Assembly (NCBI GenBank): GCA_025966255.1
Contig: JAOPVG010000301.1
Location: forward strand, 1-10,521
Length of the DNA: 10,521 bases
DNA from: Jatrophihabitans sp.
GTDB taxonomy: Bacteria; Actinomycetota; Actinomycetes; Mycobacteriales; Jatrophihabitantaceae
Direction: 5' to 3'
Positions within the stretch are counted from its first letter, which is position 1, and each line of letters begins with the position of its first letter. Of this stretch, positions 1 to 7,284 are shown one piece after another. The notes beneath the pieces are model-generated. The model was not told the DNA's origin. It did no database searches and was given only the letters and a program-made list of their open reading frames with translations. The position numbers and the translations under genes are program-made.

Positions 1-1517
1 CGCAGCAGCGTGACCGTCGCGACCGCAGTGGCGATGAGCACGGCCGCGCCGACCCAGGCCACGACATTCATGCCGTCGGTGAACGCGGTCCGCGCCGCGC
101 TGAGCACCGTCTGACCCAGCGACCCGGGCAGGTGGTCGCTCGTCGCCAGGGCGCCGGCCAGCCCTTGACGCGCATCGTGGGCCTGGTCGCCCGACAGCCC
201 ATCGAGGTGGCGACCGATGCTGCTGCCGTAGACCGCCGCGCCAATGCTGCCGAGCACCGCGATCCCCAACGCGCCACCGAACTCGCTGCAGGTCTCCATG
301 AGCGCGGACGCAGACCCGGCCCGTTCGGGGCTGACCGTCCCGACGACGAGGTCGGTGACCAACGTGAGGATCACGACCAGGCCAACGCTGAGCACGCCGG
401 CCCCGACGAGCACGACGATCAGGTGCGAGTCGGCCCGCAGCTGCGTGAGCACCAGGAAGCCGGCCGCAGCCACCAGGAAGCCGACGCCCATCACATTGCC
501 GCGGGCGTGCCGTTGACCGAGGGCCGTCGCGAGCGGGGCAGCGCTGGCGACGGCAACCGATGGCACGAGACTCCACAACGCAGCCCGCAACGGACTCATG
601 TCCAGCGTCAGCTGCAGGTATTGGGTGAGGAACACAGCGTTGCCCACGAGCGTGAACATCGCCATGGTGTTCGCGATCAGCGAGCCGATGAAGGCCCGGT
701 TGCGGAACAGCGGCAGCTCGATCATCGGGTCGGCCGCGCGCCGCTGCCGGGTGACGAACGCCCATCCGACAAGCAGGCCGACGACGATGCACAGCGCGGG
801 CACGACGCCGAAGCCGTCGGTGGCGCCGCGCTTGATGCCGAAGATGACCGGAAGGACGGCGCCCAGCGACAACACCGAGCTGAGCAGGTCGAAGCGGTGG
901 CCGGACGGATTCTTGAACTCCGGCAGCAGCACCGGCGCGAGCACGAGCAACAGCACCATGGCCGGTGTGTTCATCAGGAACACCGAGCCCCACCAGAAGT
1001 GCTCGAGCAGCAGTCCCGAGAACACCGGGCCGAGCGAGACGCCGCCCAGCATCACCGCGCTCCACACCGCAATCGCCTTCCCGCGCTGACCGGCGTCGTG
1101 GAACAGATTGCGGATGAGCGCGAGCGTGGATGGCATGAGGGTGGCGCCACCGATGCCCAGCAGCGCTCGCGCCGCGATCAGCTCGGCGGGGTTCTGGGCA
1201 TAGGCCGCCGCGACCGAAGCGACGCCGAACGAAGTCGCCCCGAACAGCAGTAGCCGGCGCCGACCGATGCGATCGCCCAGGGCGCCCATCGTGATCAGCA
1301 GACCGGCGAGGACGAAGCCGTAGATGTCGAAGATCCACAGCTGCTGGGTTGCGCTCGCCGACAGGTCGCGGCTGATGAACGGGACGGCGAAGTACAGGAC
1401 CGAGACGTCCATGGAGACGAGCAGCAGGGGCAGCGCCAGAACGGCGAGCGCGATCCACTCCTTGCGGCCGGCCTTGAGTTCGCTCGATGGGGCTAGGGAG
1501 TCGACAGCGACTGTCAT
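1..1517 (-). CDS. MFS multidrug efflux transporter, DHA2 (14-TM) type, C-terminus cut by window edge
   Basis: A proton-driven drug exporter of the inner membrane, in the QacA/SmvA/LfrA branch of the major facilitator superfamily. I translated the minus strand from the ATG at 1515-1517; it stays open for 505 codons to the left edge, close to the usual family length of about 500-530. Visible motifs are MDVSVLYFAVP in TM1 (residues 36-46, matching the DHA2 motif with its conserved Asp), motif A GALGDRIGRRRL (78-89) and the antiporter motif C GGVSLGPVFSGLL (158-170), followed by a FWWGSVFLMNTP segment typical of this branch. Many hydrophobic stretches follow to the edge. A GAGAGG Shine-Dalgarno lies about 6 nt upstream of the ATG. 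The divergent TetR gene and the palindrome between them suggest repression relieved by a transported compound. The substrate cannot be read from sequence. Confidence 0.93.
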   Translation of the reverse strand, partial: MTVAVDSLAPSSELKAGRKEWIALAVLALPLLLVSMDVSVLYFAVPFISRDLSASATQQLWIFDIYGFVLAGLLITMGALGDRIGRRRLLLFGATSFGVASVAAAYAQNPAELIAARALLGIGGATLMPSTLALIRNLFHDAGQRGKAIAVWSAVMLGGVSLGPVFSGLLLEHFWWGSVFLMNTPAMVLLLVLAPVLLPEFKNPSGHRFDLLSSVLSLGAVLPVIFGIKRGATDGFGVVPALCIVVGLLVGWAFVTRQRRAADPMIELPLFRNRAFIGSLIANTMAMFTLVGNAVFLTQYLQLTLDMSPLRAALWSLVPSVAVASAAPLATALGQRHARGNVMGVGFLVAAAGFLVLTQLRADSHLIVVLVGAGVLSVGLVVILTLVTDLVVGTVSPERAGSASALMETCSEFGGALGIAVLGSIGAAVYGSSIGRHLDGLSGDQAHDARQGLAGALATSDHLPGSLGQTVLSAARTAFTDGMNVVAWVGAAVLIATAVATVTLL

Positions 1518-1531
1518 CTTCAACCTCTCAA

Positions 1532-1559
1532 TTACTGTGTGCAACGTATACGGTATACG
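1532..1559 (+). promoter_or_regulatory. tentative promoter of the TetR gene
   Basis: TTACTG (1532-1537) and TATACG (1554-1559) are separated by 16 bp and could be -35 and -10 boxes reading toward the TetR gene. Both match the sigma-70 consensus only partly. The -10 would lie inside the palindromic operator, so a bound repressor would block it, as expected for autoregulation. Identified by eye only. Confidence 0.3.
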
Positions 1560-1560
1560 T
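1544..1560. promoter_or_regulatory. 17-bp perfect palindrome, likely TetR-family operator
   Basis: The sequence ACGTATAC-G-GTATACGT is a perfect inverted repeat with 8-bp arms around one central base. It lies between the divergent MFS and TetR genes, 26 bp upstream of the MFS start and 64 bp upstream of the TetR start. TetR-family dimers usually bind such palindromes of about 15-20 bp next to their own gene, and this is the best candidate in the gap. It would let one bound dimer control both directions. Binding is inferred, not shown. Confidence 0.75.
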
Positions 1561-1562
1561 CG

Positions 1563-1590
1563 TACGCAGAAATTAGCAGCGATCTGCGTA
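1563..1590. repeat. 8-bp inverted repeat upstream of the TetR gene
   Basis: TACGCAGA (1563-1570) and TCTGCGTA (1583-1590) are perfect inverted arms around a 12-base spacer. The repeat lies just downstream of the 17-bp palindrome and probably within the 5' leader of the TetR mRNA. It could be a second protein-binding site or an RNA hairpin. Its function is unknown. Confidence 0.45.
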
Positions 1591-1624
1591 GGATGCAAAC
1601 AGTTCTTGACCGAGAGGGAGGGCG

Positions 1625-2395
1625 ATGGACGAGCCGTCGAAGGCGGAGGAGTTGCCGCGCGTCGTGCGACTGCTGTGGGGACGCGATGAGCCCGGCCGAC
1701 GCGGCCCCAAGCCGGCCCACACGATCCACGACATCGCCGCCGCCGCCGTTCGGATCGCTGACACCGACGGGCTGGACGCGGTATCGATGAGCGCCGTCGC
1801 CGGCGCCGTGGGGGTGACCACGATGGCGCTCTACCGCTACGTCGACGCCAAGAGCGATCTCTTTGTCGCCATGGTGGATTCGGCCTACGGTCCCCCGCCG
1901 CGGAAGCGATCGAACGGCGGATGGCGTAAGCAGCTGCAGACGTGGGCGTCGCTCAACCGGGCTGCGCTCGGACGGCACCCCTGGATCGTCCAGATCCCCA
2001 TCAGCGAGCCGCCCCTCGCGCCGAACCAGCTGAGGTGGATGGAGCGCGGCCTGCAGGCCTTTGCCGGCACGCCGCTGTCCGAGCAGGAGAAGCTCTCGTC
2101 GCTGCTGCTCGCCGAGGTCTACGTCCGCGGTCAGGTGCTACTGAGCACCCAGATCGGCGACGCCCTCGAGCACAACCCGCTCACCGAACGCGAGGCGGAC
2201 GATCGTTACGTGCGCCGCCTGGCCCAGCTGATCGACGAGGACGACTTCCCGTACCTGTCCGCGGCCCTGATGTCCGGCTCGTTGCAGGACGACACCGACT
2301 TCGCGCAGGAGGAGTTCCTGTTCGGGCTGCAGACGGTGCTCGACGGTGTCGAAGCCCGCATAGAGCGGGGATCCGCGGCGCGGCGTCGCCCGTGA
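1625..2395 (+). CDS. TetR/AcrR-family transcriptional regulator
   Basis: A 256-residue one-component repressor, probably controlling itself and the divergent MFS exporter. After a polar leader ending in RRGPKPAHT, residues 33-80 form the TetR DNA-binding domain, with the recognition-helix region GVTTMALYRYV at 63-73 followed by DAKSDLFVAMVD, a classic TetR pattern. Residues from about 95 to 245 are the helical ligand-binding and dimerisation half, resembling the TetR_C_1-type C-terminal domain of actinobacterial drug regulators. The ATG at 1625 is supported by a purine-rich GAGAGGGAGGG just upstream. The inducer is unknown, but the pairing with an exporter suggests a hydrophobic or cationic drug that the pump also carries. 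The C-terminal tail is Arg-rich (RRRP). Confidence 0.93.
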   Translation: MDEPSKAEELPRVVRLLWGRDEPGRRGPKPAHTIHDIAAAAVRIADTDGLDAVSMSAVAGAVGVTTMALYRYVDAKSDLFVAMVDSAYGPPPRKRSNGGWRKQLQTWASLNRAALGRHPWIVQIPISEPPLAPNQLRWMERGLQAFAGTPLSEQEKLSSLLLAEVYVRGQVLLSTQIGDALEHNPLTEREADDRYVRRLAQLIDEDDFPYLSAALMSGSLQDDTDFAQEEFLFGLQTVLDGVEARIERGSAARRRP

Positions 2396-2510
2396 TCAAG
2401 CCTCCGATGGCCGCGGCGATCTCGGCCGGATCGGTGACGTCGTCCACGACGCAGGTGATCACGGTGTCGAACGGTATGGAGCTGATCCGAACCGGGTCCA
2501 GATAGCCGCA
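2396..2510. other. intergenic stretch with coding-like minus-strand frame, possible gene remnant
   Basis: This gap lies between the TetR stop and the terminator hairpin. On the minus strand one frame reads LDPVRISSIPFDTVITCVVD followed by DVTDPAEIAAAIGGLITG, with mostly G/C third positions and a natural amino-acid composition. The frame then runs on into the 3' end of the TetR gene, where it loses sense. I do not recognise a family and see no convincing start, so this may be a decayed gene end or chance. Confidence 0.2.
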
Positions 2511-2545
2511 AGGGCTGTCCCGGGAGGGGGACCCGGGACAGCCCT
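2511..2545. terminator. strong bidirectional hairpin terminator
   Basis: AGGGCTGTCCCGGG (2511-2524) and CCCGGGACAGCCCT (2532-2545) are perfectly complementary 14-base arms around a 7-base loop. The hairpin lies between the TetR gene and the ABC operon, whose 3' ends converge, so it can end transcription from both sides. No T-tract follows in either direction, which is common for actinobacterial terminators. Confidence 0.85.
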
Positions 2546-2559
2546 CGTGACTCCAGCCG

Positions 2560-3621
2560 TCAGGCGACCGGCTTGGCTGCGTTCACGAATTGATCGGTGT
2601 AGGTCGTGGCGAGATCGATCTTCTTGCCCTTCACCGTGGCGTTGAAGGCCGACAGGACGGCGAGGCAGGTCTTCGGACCGTCGGGCGGCATGATGCCCGT
2701 CGCATTGAAGATCCCCTTCTCCGAGTCGAGCGCCTTCGCATACGCCGGCTTACCCACGCCGGCGTAGTAGTCGGCCGGCATCACGTCGGCGATCTGGGTG
2801 CCCGTGTGGCCCTGGATCCACTTCAAGGTGGAGACGTAGGCGTTGACGAGCTTCTGCACGACGTCCTTGTGCGCGTTGACGTACGCAGTGGTCATGTACA
2901 GCGACGTGGCTGGGTAGGTTCCGCCCAGCGCCTGCCGGGACCCGGCCGCCGTGCGCATGTCGAGCAGGATGAAGCCGGTGTTGTCCTTGAGCACCTGCGA
3001 GACGGTCGGCTCGGTCGTCATGCCGCAGTCGATCGCCTTCTGCTTCATCGCGGCGATGAACGTCGCGCCGGCACCGACACCGCGACGAACGGTCTTCGAC
3101 GGATCGACGCCGTTCTTGGTCGCGAGGTACTGCGTGAGGAAGTCCGTCGACGAACCGGTATCGGTGATGCCCAGCGACTTGCCCGACCAGTCGGCGGGCG
3201 ACTTGATCTTGCCCTTCAGATCGCTGCGACACACCTCGACCTCGCCCGGAATCTGCAACATCGATACGACGGACTCGGACGACTTGCTCAGCGCCTGTAG
3301 CGCGATGTTGTGGTCGTAGAAGCCGCCGACACCCTGCACCTGCCCGGCGATCATGTTCTTGGTCGCGTCGCCGCCGGCCGGCTCGTCGATCAGATTGACG
3401 TTGACGCCGGCCTTGTCGTAGTAGCCGAGCTGCTTGGTGAGCATGAACGGCAGGTAGATCTGTTTGGAGAGCCCACCGACCATGATCGTGACCTTGGGGG
3501 CGTTGGGCGCCGCCGAGCCGCCGGCCACGTTCTGGCTCTGGGACGCCTTGCTGCTGCAGCCGGTGAGGGCCAGCACAGCGGCGGCGGTGAGTGCCGCCGC
3601 GGTCGTGAGTCGTCTGTTCAC
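2560..3621 (-). CDS. ABC transporter substrate-binding lipoprotein, NMT1/SsuA type
   Basis: A 353-residue extracytoplasmic receptor that delivers a solute to the permease encoded upstream. The N-terminus is a lipoprotein signal: Arg-rich start, hydrophobic core, lipobox LTGC with the lipidated Cys at residue 22, then a Ser/Gln/Ala-rich linker. The mature part follows the NMT1/THI5-like fold: a KVTIMVGG strand, then LPFMLTKQLGYYDKAGVNV, the segment in which these receptors place the start of the ligand cleft, and a conserved GGDATKNMIAGQVQGVGG region. Length fits the family. The start is GTG, with GAGAGG 10 nt upstream that could pair weakly with a CCTC at 3644-3647. It is the last gene of the operon, 70 bp after the permease. 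The ligand is not deducible; nitrate, sulfonates, pyrimidines and aromatic acids are all carried by this family. Confidence 0.9.
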   Translation of the reverse strand: MNRRLTTAAALTAAAVLALTGCSSKASQSQNVAGGSAAPNAPKVTIMVGGLSKQIYLPFMLTKQLGYYDKAGVNVNLIDEPAGGDATKNMIAGQVQGVGGFYDHNIALQALSKSSESVVSMLQIPGEVEVCRSDLKGKIKSPADWSGKSLGITDTGSSTDFLTQYLATKNGVDPSKTVRRGVGAGATFIAAMKQKAIDCGMTTEPTVSQVLKDNTGFILLDMRTAAGSRQALGGTYPATSLYMTTAYVNAHKDVVQKLVNAYVSTLKWIQGHTGTQIADVMPADYYAGVGKPAYAKALDSEKGIFNATGIMPPDGPKTCLAVLSAFNATVKGKKIDLATTYTDQFVNAAKPVA

Positions 3622-3691
3622 GGAATGAATACCTCTCGCTGATGAGGACGGATGCGGTTGTCGAGCGGGATGAGCGCGGCCGTTCGCGCGG

Positions 3692-4591
3692 TCAGATGTT
3701 CACATCGCCGCCGCCCGTCTGCGGGGGCCGCCAGCGCAGCAGCCGGTTCTCCAGCGCGGTGATCAGGCCCTCGGCAATCAGCGCGATGACCCCGATGATC
3801 ACCATCCCGGCGAGCACGCCGTTGGGTGAGAAGTTGTTCTGGGCGTTACGGATCAGCAGGCCCATGCCCTTGTCTGCGCCGAGCAACTCGCCCACCACCG
3901 CTCCGATCAGGGCGAAGCCGAAACTGACGTGGAGGCTGGCGAGGATCCAGGTGAAGGCCGAGGGCAGCACGACCTGCCGGGTGGTCTGCCATCGCGACGC
4001 CCCCAGGATCCGCGCGTTCGACAGCAGGTTGCGGTCGACCTCGCGGGTGCCCTGAAAGGCGTTGAAGAAGACGCCGAAGAACACCAGCACGACGGCGAGC
4101 ACGACCTTGGACGTGATCCCGAAGCCGAAGGCGATCGAGAACAGCGACCCGAGCACGATGCGCGGGATCGAGTTCGCGACCTTGATGAACGGCGAGAGCA
4201 GATCCGACAGGAAGCGGTTGCGACCGAGGGCGATGCCGAGCACGACGCCCAGGACGACGCCGATCACGAAGCCGTACACCGCTTCCTGCAACGTCACCAG
4301 GATCTGCTCGGCCAGCGAGCCCTGTGCGGTGCCGTCGGTGATCCAGGTCTTCAGCTGCCGCCACACCCCCGACGGCTGACCCCAGAAGAACGGGTCGATG
4401 TGCTTGGTGTTGACGCCGATCTCCCACCCGCCGAGCACGATCACGACGAGGGCGATGCGGCACACATAGAGCACGAGGCGCCGCCGGACGCGGCGCGAGA
4501 TGCGCGGCGGCCGCGGCTCGTCGAGTTCGAGGTTCTCCATGGCCGCCGGGTCGATTCGGGGCGTGTCCGCCGCCTCGCGGGCCCGGGTCAC
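3692..4591 (-). CDS. ABC transporter permease, SsuC/TauC (NitT/TauT) type
   Basis: A 299-residue membrane subunit of the importer, forming the channel as a probable homodimer. After a charged cytoplasmic N-terminal tail of about 38 residues, about six hydrophobic segments are visible (roughly 39-59, 104-123, 143-158, 162-178, 213-236, 258-280). The cytoplasmic EAA-like loop that docks on the ATPase is at about 185-210 (NARILGASRWQTTRQVVLP), with the conserved Gly and a following Leu-Pro. GADKGMGLLIRNAQNNF (238-254) is also typical of SsuC/TauC permeases. The GTG start at 4589-4591 overlaps the ATPase stop in GTGA, indicating translational coupling. The tail is slightly longer than in SsuC and rich in Pro and Arg. 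Confidence 0.92.
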   Translation of the reverse strand: MTRAREAADTPRIDPAAMENLELDEPRPPRISRRVRRRLVLYVCRIALVVIVLGGWEIGVNTKHIDPFFWGQPSGVWRQLKTWITDGTAQGSLAEQILVTLQEAVYGFVIGVVLGVVLGIALGRNRFLSDLLSPFIKVANSIPRIVLGSLFSIAFGFGITSKVVLAVVLVFFGVFFNAFQGTREVDRNLLSNARILGASRWQTTRQVVLPSAFTWILASLHVSFGFALIGAVVGELLGADKGMGLLIRNAQNNFSPNGVLAGMVIIGVIALIAEGLITALENRLLRWRPPQTGGGDVNI

Positions 4592-5415
4592 GGTGCCACC
4601 TCCGTTGTCGAGCGGGCGTACGCGGTTTCGACCTCCGAGCGCAACGCCTCCCAGATCTCGGAGTACAGCGCGACGAACTCGTCGGTGAACCGGATCTCCT
4701 GCGCCTTGCGCGGACGCGGCAGATTGATCTGGAACGTCGCCTTGATCCGGCCCGGGCCGGCCGTCAGGACGATCACCTTGTCGGCGAGCGCGATGGCTTC
4801 CTCGAGGTCATGCGTCACGAAGATCACCGCGGGCCGGGTCTGTTCCCACAGCGCCAGCAGCTCGTCGGACATGATCGACCGGGTTTGCACGTCCAGGGCG
4901 GAGAACGGCTCGTCCATCAGGAGCACGCGCGGCTCGTTGATCAGGCTCTGGGCCAGCGCCACCCGCTTCCGCATGCCTCCAGACAGCTGATGCGGATAGC
5001 GATCCTCGAAGCCGGCCAGGCCGACTCGCCGCAGCCAGTCCCGCGCCGCCTCGTTGGCCTTGCGGCGACCGGCGCCGCGGAACCGCGGGCCGGCCGCGAC
5101 GTTGTCGAGGACGCTCTTCCAGGGAAATACCGCGTCGGTCTGGAACATGAAACCGACCCCGGGCGTGATGCCCGAGACGGGCCGTCCGTCGACCTTGACC
5201 GTCCCCCTGCTCGCCCTTTCCAGGCCCGAGACGAGGGTCAGCGTGGTGGACTTTCCACACCCGGTCGGCCCGACTACCGCACAGAACTCGCCGGGGGCAA
5301 CCTCCATGTCCAGGTCACGAAGCGCGGTGAATACCTCGCCGGAGGGCGTGGCGAATCGTTTCGTCACGCCCCTCAGTTCGATGGCGTTGGTCGCTGGATT
5401 GGTGCTCATCGGCAC
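4588..5415 (-). CDS. ABC transporter ATP-binding protein, SsuB/TauB (NitT/TauT) type
   Basis: A 275-residue cytoplasmic ATPase powering the importer and the first gene of its operon. All nucleotide-binding motifs are intact: Walker A GPTGCGKST (49-57), Q-loop Gln92 in MFQTDAVFPW, signature LSGGM (144-148), Walker B VLLMDEP (164-170) with Asp and Glu, D-loop SALD, and the switch His202 in THDLEEA. The Q-loop stretch FPWKSVLDNV is characteristic of the SsuB/TauB/NrtD group. I take the GTG at 5413-5415 as the start because AGAGGAG lies 7 nt upstream; the ATG at 5407-5409, two codons on, is the alternative. The leader can form a hairpin covering that ribosome-binding site. Transcription runs away from the divergent sensor kinase gene, whose cognate regulator is the natural candidate controller. 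Confidence 0.94.
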   Translation of the reverse strand: MPMSTNPATNAIELRGVTKRFATPSGEVFTALRDLDMEVAPGEFCAVVGPTGCGKSTTLTLVSGLERASRGTVKVDGRPVSGITPGVGFMFQTDAVFPWKSVLDNVAAGPRFRGAGRRKANEAARDWLRRVGLAGFEDRYPHQLSGGMRKRVALAQSLINEPRVLLMDEPFSALDVQTRSIMSDELLALWEQTRPAVIFVTHDLEEAIALADKVIVLTAGPGRIKATFQINLPRPRKAQEIRFTDEFVALYSEIWEALRSEVETAYARSTTEVAP

Positions 5416-5422
5416 GCTCGAG

Positions 5423-5450
5423 CTCCTCTGCTGAAGTTGATTTCAGGAGG
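5423..5450 (-). promoter_or_regulatory. leader hairpin that pairs the ATPase ribosome-binding site
   Basis: In the minus-strand RNA, CCTC-CTGAA (5450-5442) can pair with TTCAG (5435-5431) and GAGG (5428-5425), with a 6-base loop and a 2-base bulge (CA). The GAGG is part of the GAGGAG Shine-Dalgarno of the ATPase gene, so the fold would hide it and lower translation of the operon. This is seen directly as complementarity; regulation is inference. Confidence 0.45.
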
Positions 5451-5477
5451 GTGCTCTGACTCACAGCGCCGCGGAAC

Positions 5478-5574
5478 CGTTGTGCTCGTTCTCGGGGAAT
5501 GCCGGGTTGTGTGTAGATAGCGGATGAAGAGTTCGTTGTGAGAAAGTTTCCACAGGTTCTGTGCGTTGTGCTCG
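5478..5574. promoter_or_regulatory. four GTTGTG direct repeats in the divergent regulatory region
   Basis: GTTGTG occurs at 5479, 5506, 5535 and 5565, all in the same orientation and 27, 29 and 30 bp apart, close to three helical turns. The first and last copies sit in an identical 11-mer, CGTTGTGCTCG (5478-5488 and 5564-5574). They lie between the divergent importer operon and the two-component genes, where sites for the response regulator would be expected. No convincing -35/-10 pair could be assigned. Confidence 0.45.
5551..5563. repeat. 13-bp palindrome CACAG-GTT-CTGTG
   Basis: A perfect inverted repeat with 5-bp arms around three bases, directly before the fourth GTTGTG repeat. It could be a dimer-binding half of a regulatory site upstream of the kinase gene. 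Its short length means chance is possible. Confidence 0.3.
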
Positions 5575-5667
5575 CGATTCCTTCCCCGCCACCGCGGGAC
5601 GTGCTTACATGCCGAGTCGGGCCGCGGACGCGACGACGACGTTTCCGGCGGAGAGCGAGGACCGAGC

Positions 5668-7284
5668 ATGTGGCGACTGAAGACGCTCGCGTCGCGGATC
5701 CTGCTGGCCGTTCTGGGCATTCTCCTGGCCACGGTGGTGATCGGCGGCGTCCTCGACGTTCAGCTCACCCGCCGCACGTTCGACACGCAGTACGAGGGAC
5801 GGGCGGTCGCGATGGCGAACGTCGTGGCGCAGATCCCCGACGTCCGGGCCGCCGTGCTGGCCGGCGACCCGACGCACCTGATCCAACCTCTCGCGCACCA
5901 CGTCGAGTCCGCATCCGGTGCGTCCTACGTCGTCGTCACCAACCGGGCCGGCATCCGCTTCTCGCATCCCAACCCGACCCTCATCGGTCGCCGTCTCGAG
6001 GAGCCGGTCGCCGTCCTCGACGGCCGCGACCACGTCGGAATCGACCACGGCAGCCTCGGTCGCTCGGCGAACGGTAAGGCGCCGATCTTCGACAAGGCCG
6101 GCCATGTCATCGGGCAGGTGTCGGTGGGCATCGTCGAGACCGAAGTGGCCGGTGCGGTTCAGCAGCAGATCGCGGCGATCGCCCTCTACTCCGCGATCGC
6201 CCTCGGGGTCGGCGCGCTGGTCGCGCTGTTCATGACGCGGGCTCTCAAACGCGTCACCTTCGGGCTGGAGATCTCCGAGATCTCGTCCCTGCTGCAGGAC
6301 CGTGAGGCGATGTTGCACGGCATCCGCGAGGGTGTGATCGGCTTCGACGCCAAGCGCCGGGTGACGCTCATCAACAACGAGGCGCGGCGACTGATGGGCG
6401 TCAACGGAAATGTCGTCGGCCGATCGGTGGATGAGATCTTCCCGCCCGGCCGGCTGCGCGATGTGCTTGACGGACGCGGACCGAGCATGGACCAGAGCGT
6501 CCTGACCGACGACTCGTTGCTCATCGTGAATCGCAACCCGGTGATCGTCGCGGGCCGCGATGTCGGCAGCGTGGTTACCCTGCGCGACCGCACCGAACTC
6601 GAATCGCTGGTCCGCGAGTTGCATGCGATGACCGGCCTGGCCAATGCCCTACGGGCCCAGGAGCACGAATTCACCAATCGTCTGCACGTCATCGCGGGCT
6701 TGATCGACCTCGGCGAATTCGACGAGGCGAGCCGCTTCGTCACGACGGTTACCCAGAACGAATTGGCCTCCGCCGAAGACCTGCGCGAGCGCATCGCCCC
6801 GCCGGTGGTGGCGGCGCTGCTGCTCGCCAAGTTGGCCGTGGGGGCCGAGCGGGAGATCACCGTGGGGGTCACCTCGGATTCGCATCTCGACGTGCCTGAC
6901 ACCGACGCCGCGAACCTCATGACGGTCATCGGCAATCTCGTCGACAACGCGCTGGACGCGGTGGCTCCACAACCGGAACCACGCACCGTCACGGTGCACC
7001 TGGCCGATGACGACGAGATCCTCATCGTGGTGTCGGACAACGGCCCGGGTATCCCCGCTGACGTGGTCGACGACATCTTCATCGACGGATACTCGACGAA
7101 GTCGCCGCGCGGCGACTCGCGGCGCGGACTCGGGCTCGCGCTGGTTCAGCGGCTGGTGCACCGGGCCGGCGGAACCGTGACGGTGACCTCGGTCGGCGGC
7201 GCCCGCTTCGAGGTGCGGTTGCCCCTACCCGACGAGCGCAAGAACGCTCGCATGAAGACGCTGGCCGAGCCGCGGACGCGATGA
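5668..7284 (+). CDS. CitA/DcuS-family sensor histidine kinase
   Basis: A 538-residue membrane sensor for an external small molecule that passes phosphate to the regulator encoded next. TM1 is at about 11-29 and TM2 at about 167-189, enclosing an extracytoplasmic PAS/Cache domain. That domain carries the family hallmark GIRFSHPNPTLIGRRL (95-110) and a GKAPIFDKAGHVIGQVSVGI strand pair (136-155), as in citrate and C4-dicarboxylate sensors. A cytoplasmic PAS domain spans about 211-305. The phospho-acceptor is His333 in the SpoOB-like box QEHEFTNRLHVIAGLI. The ATPase domain has the N box NLVDNALDA (423-431), G1 DNGPGI (457-462) and G2 RGLGLALV (486-493), so it looks active. I chose the ATG at 5668, with GAGG 7 nt upstream, over an in-frame start at 5566 because the 34 extra residues are polar and precede the TM1 leader. 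A carboxylate ligand is inferred from the family. Confidence 0.93.
   Translation: MWRLKTLASRILLAVLGILLATVVIGGVLDVQLTRRTFDTQYEGRAVAMANVVAQIPDVRAAVLAGDPTHLIQPLAHHVESASGASYVVVTNRAGIRFSHPNPTLIGRRLEEPVAVLDGRDHVGIDHGSLGRSANGKAPIFDKAGHVIGQVSVGIVETEVAGAVQQQIAAIALYSAIALGVGALVALFMTRALKRVTFGLEISEISSLLQDREAMLHGIREGVIGFDAKRRVTLINNEARRLMGVNGNVVGRSVDEIFPPGRLRDVLDGRGPSMDQSVLTDDSLLIVNRNPVIVAGRDVGSVVTLRDRTELESLVRELHAMTGLANALRAQEHEFTNRLHVIAGLIDLGEFDEASRFVTTVTQNELASAEDLRERIAPPVVAALLLAKLAVGAEREITVGVTSDSHLDVPDTDAANLMTVIGNLVDNALDAVAPQPEPRTVTVHLADDDEILIVVSDNGPGIPADVVDDIFIDGYSTKSPRGDSRRGLGLALVQRLVHRAGGTVTVTSVGGARFEVRLPLPDERKNARMKTLAEPRTR

Noticed and set aside
132..1253. Long plus-strand frame opposite the MFS gene
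   Set aside because: It is a shadow: the product is His, Arg and Gln rich with no domain, while the minus strand gives a clean 14-TM transporter with intact motifs.
3929..4990. Plus-strand frame of about 350 codons opposite the permease and ATPase
   Set aside because: It spans two well-supported minus-strand genes and encodes a low-complexity Asp/His/Arg sequence typical of antisense GC-rich DNA.
5566..5667. Upstream start giving a 34-residue longer sensor kinase
   Set aside because: The extra residues are polar and Cys/His/Arg rich, overlap the regulatory repeats, and the ATG at 5668 has a good ribosome-binding site just before the first membrane segment.
5605..6624. Minus-strand frame of 339 codons opposite the sensor kinase
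   Set aside because: No recognisable domain, acidic/Arg-rich shadow composition, and it would cover the start of the kinase gene.
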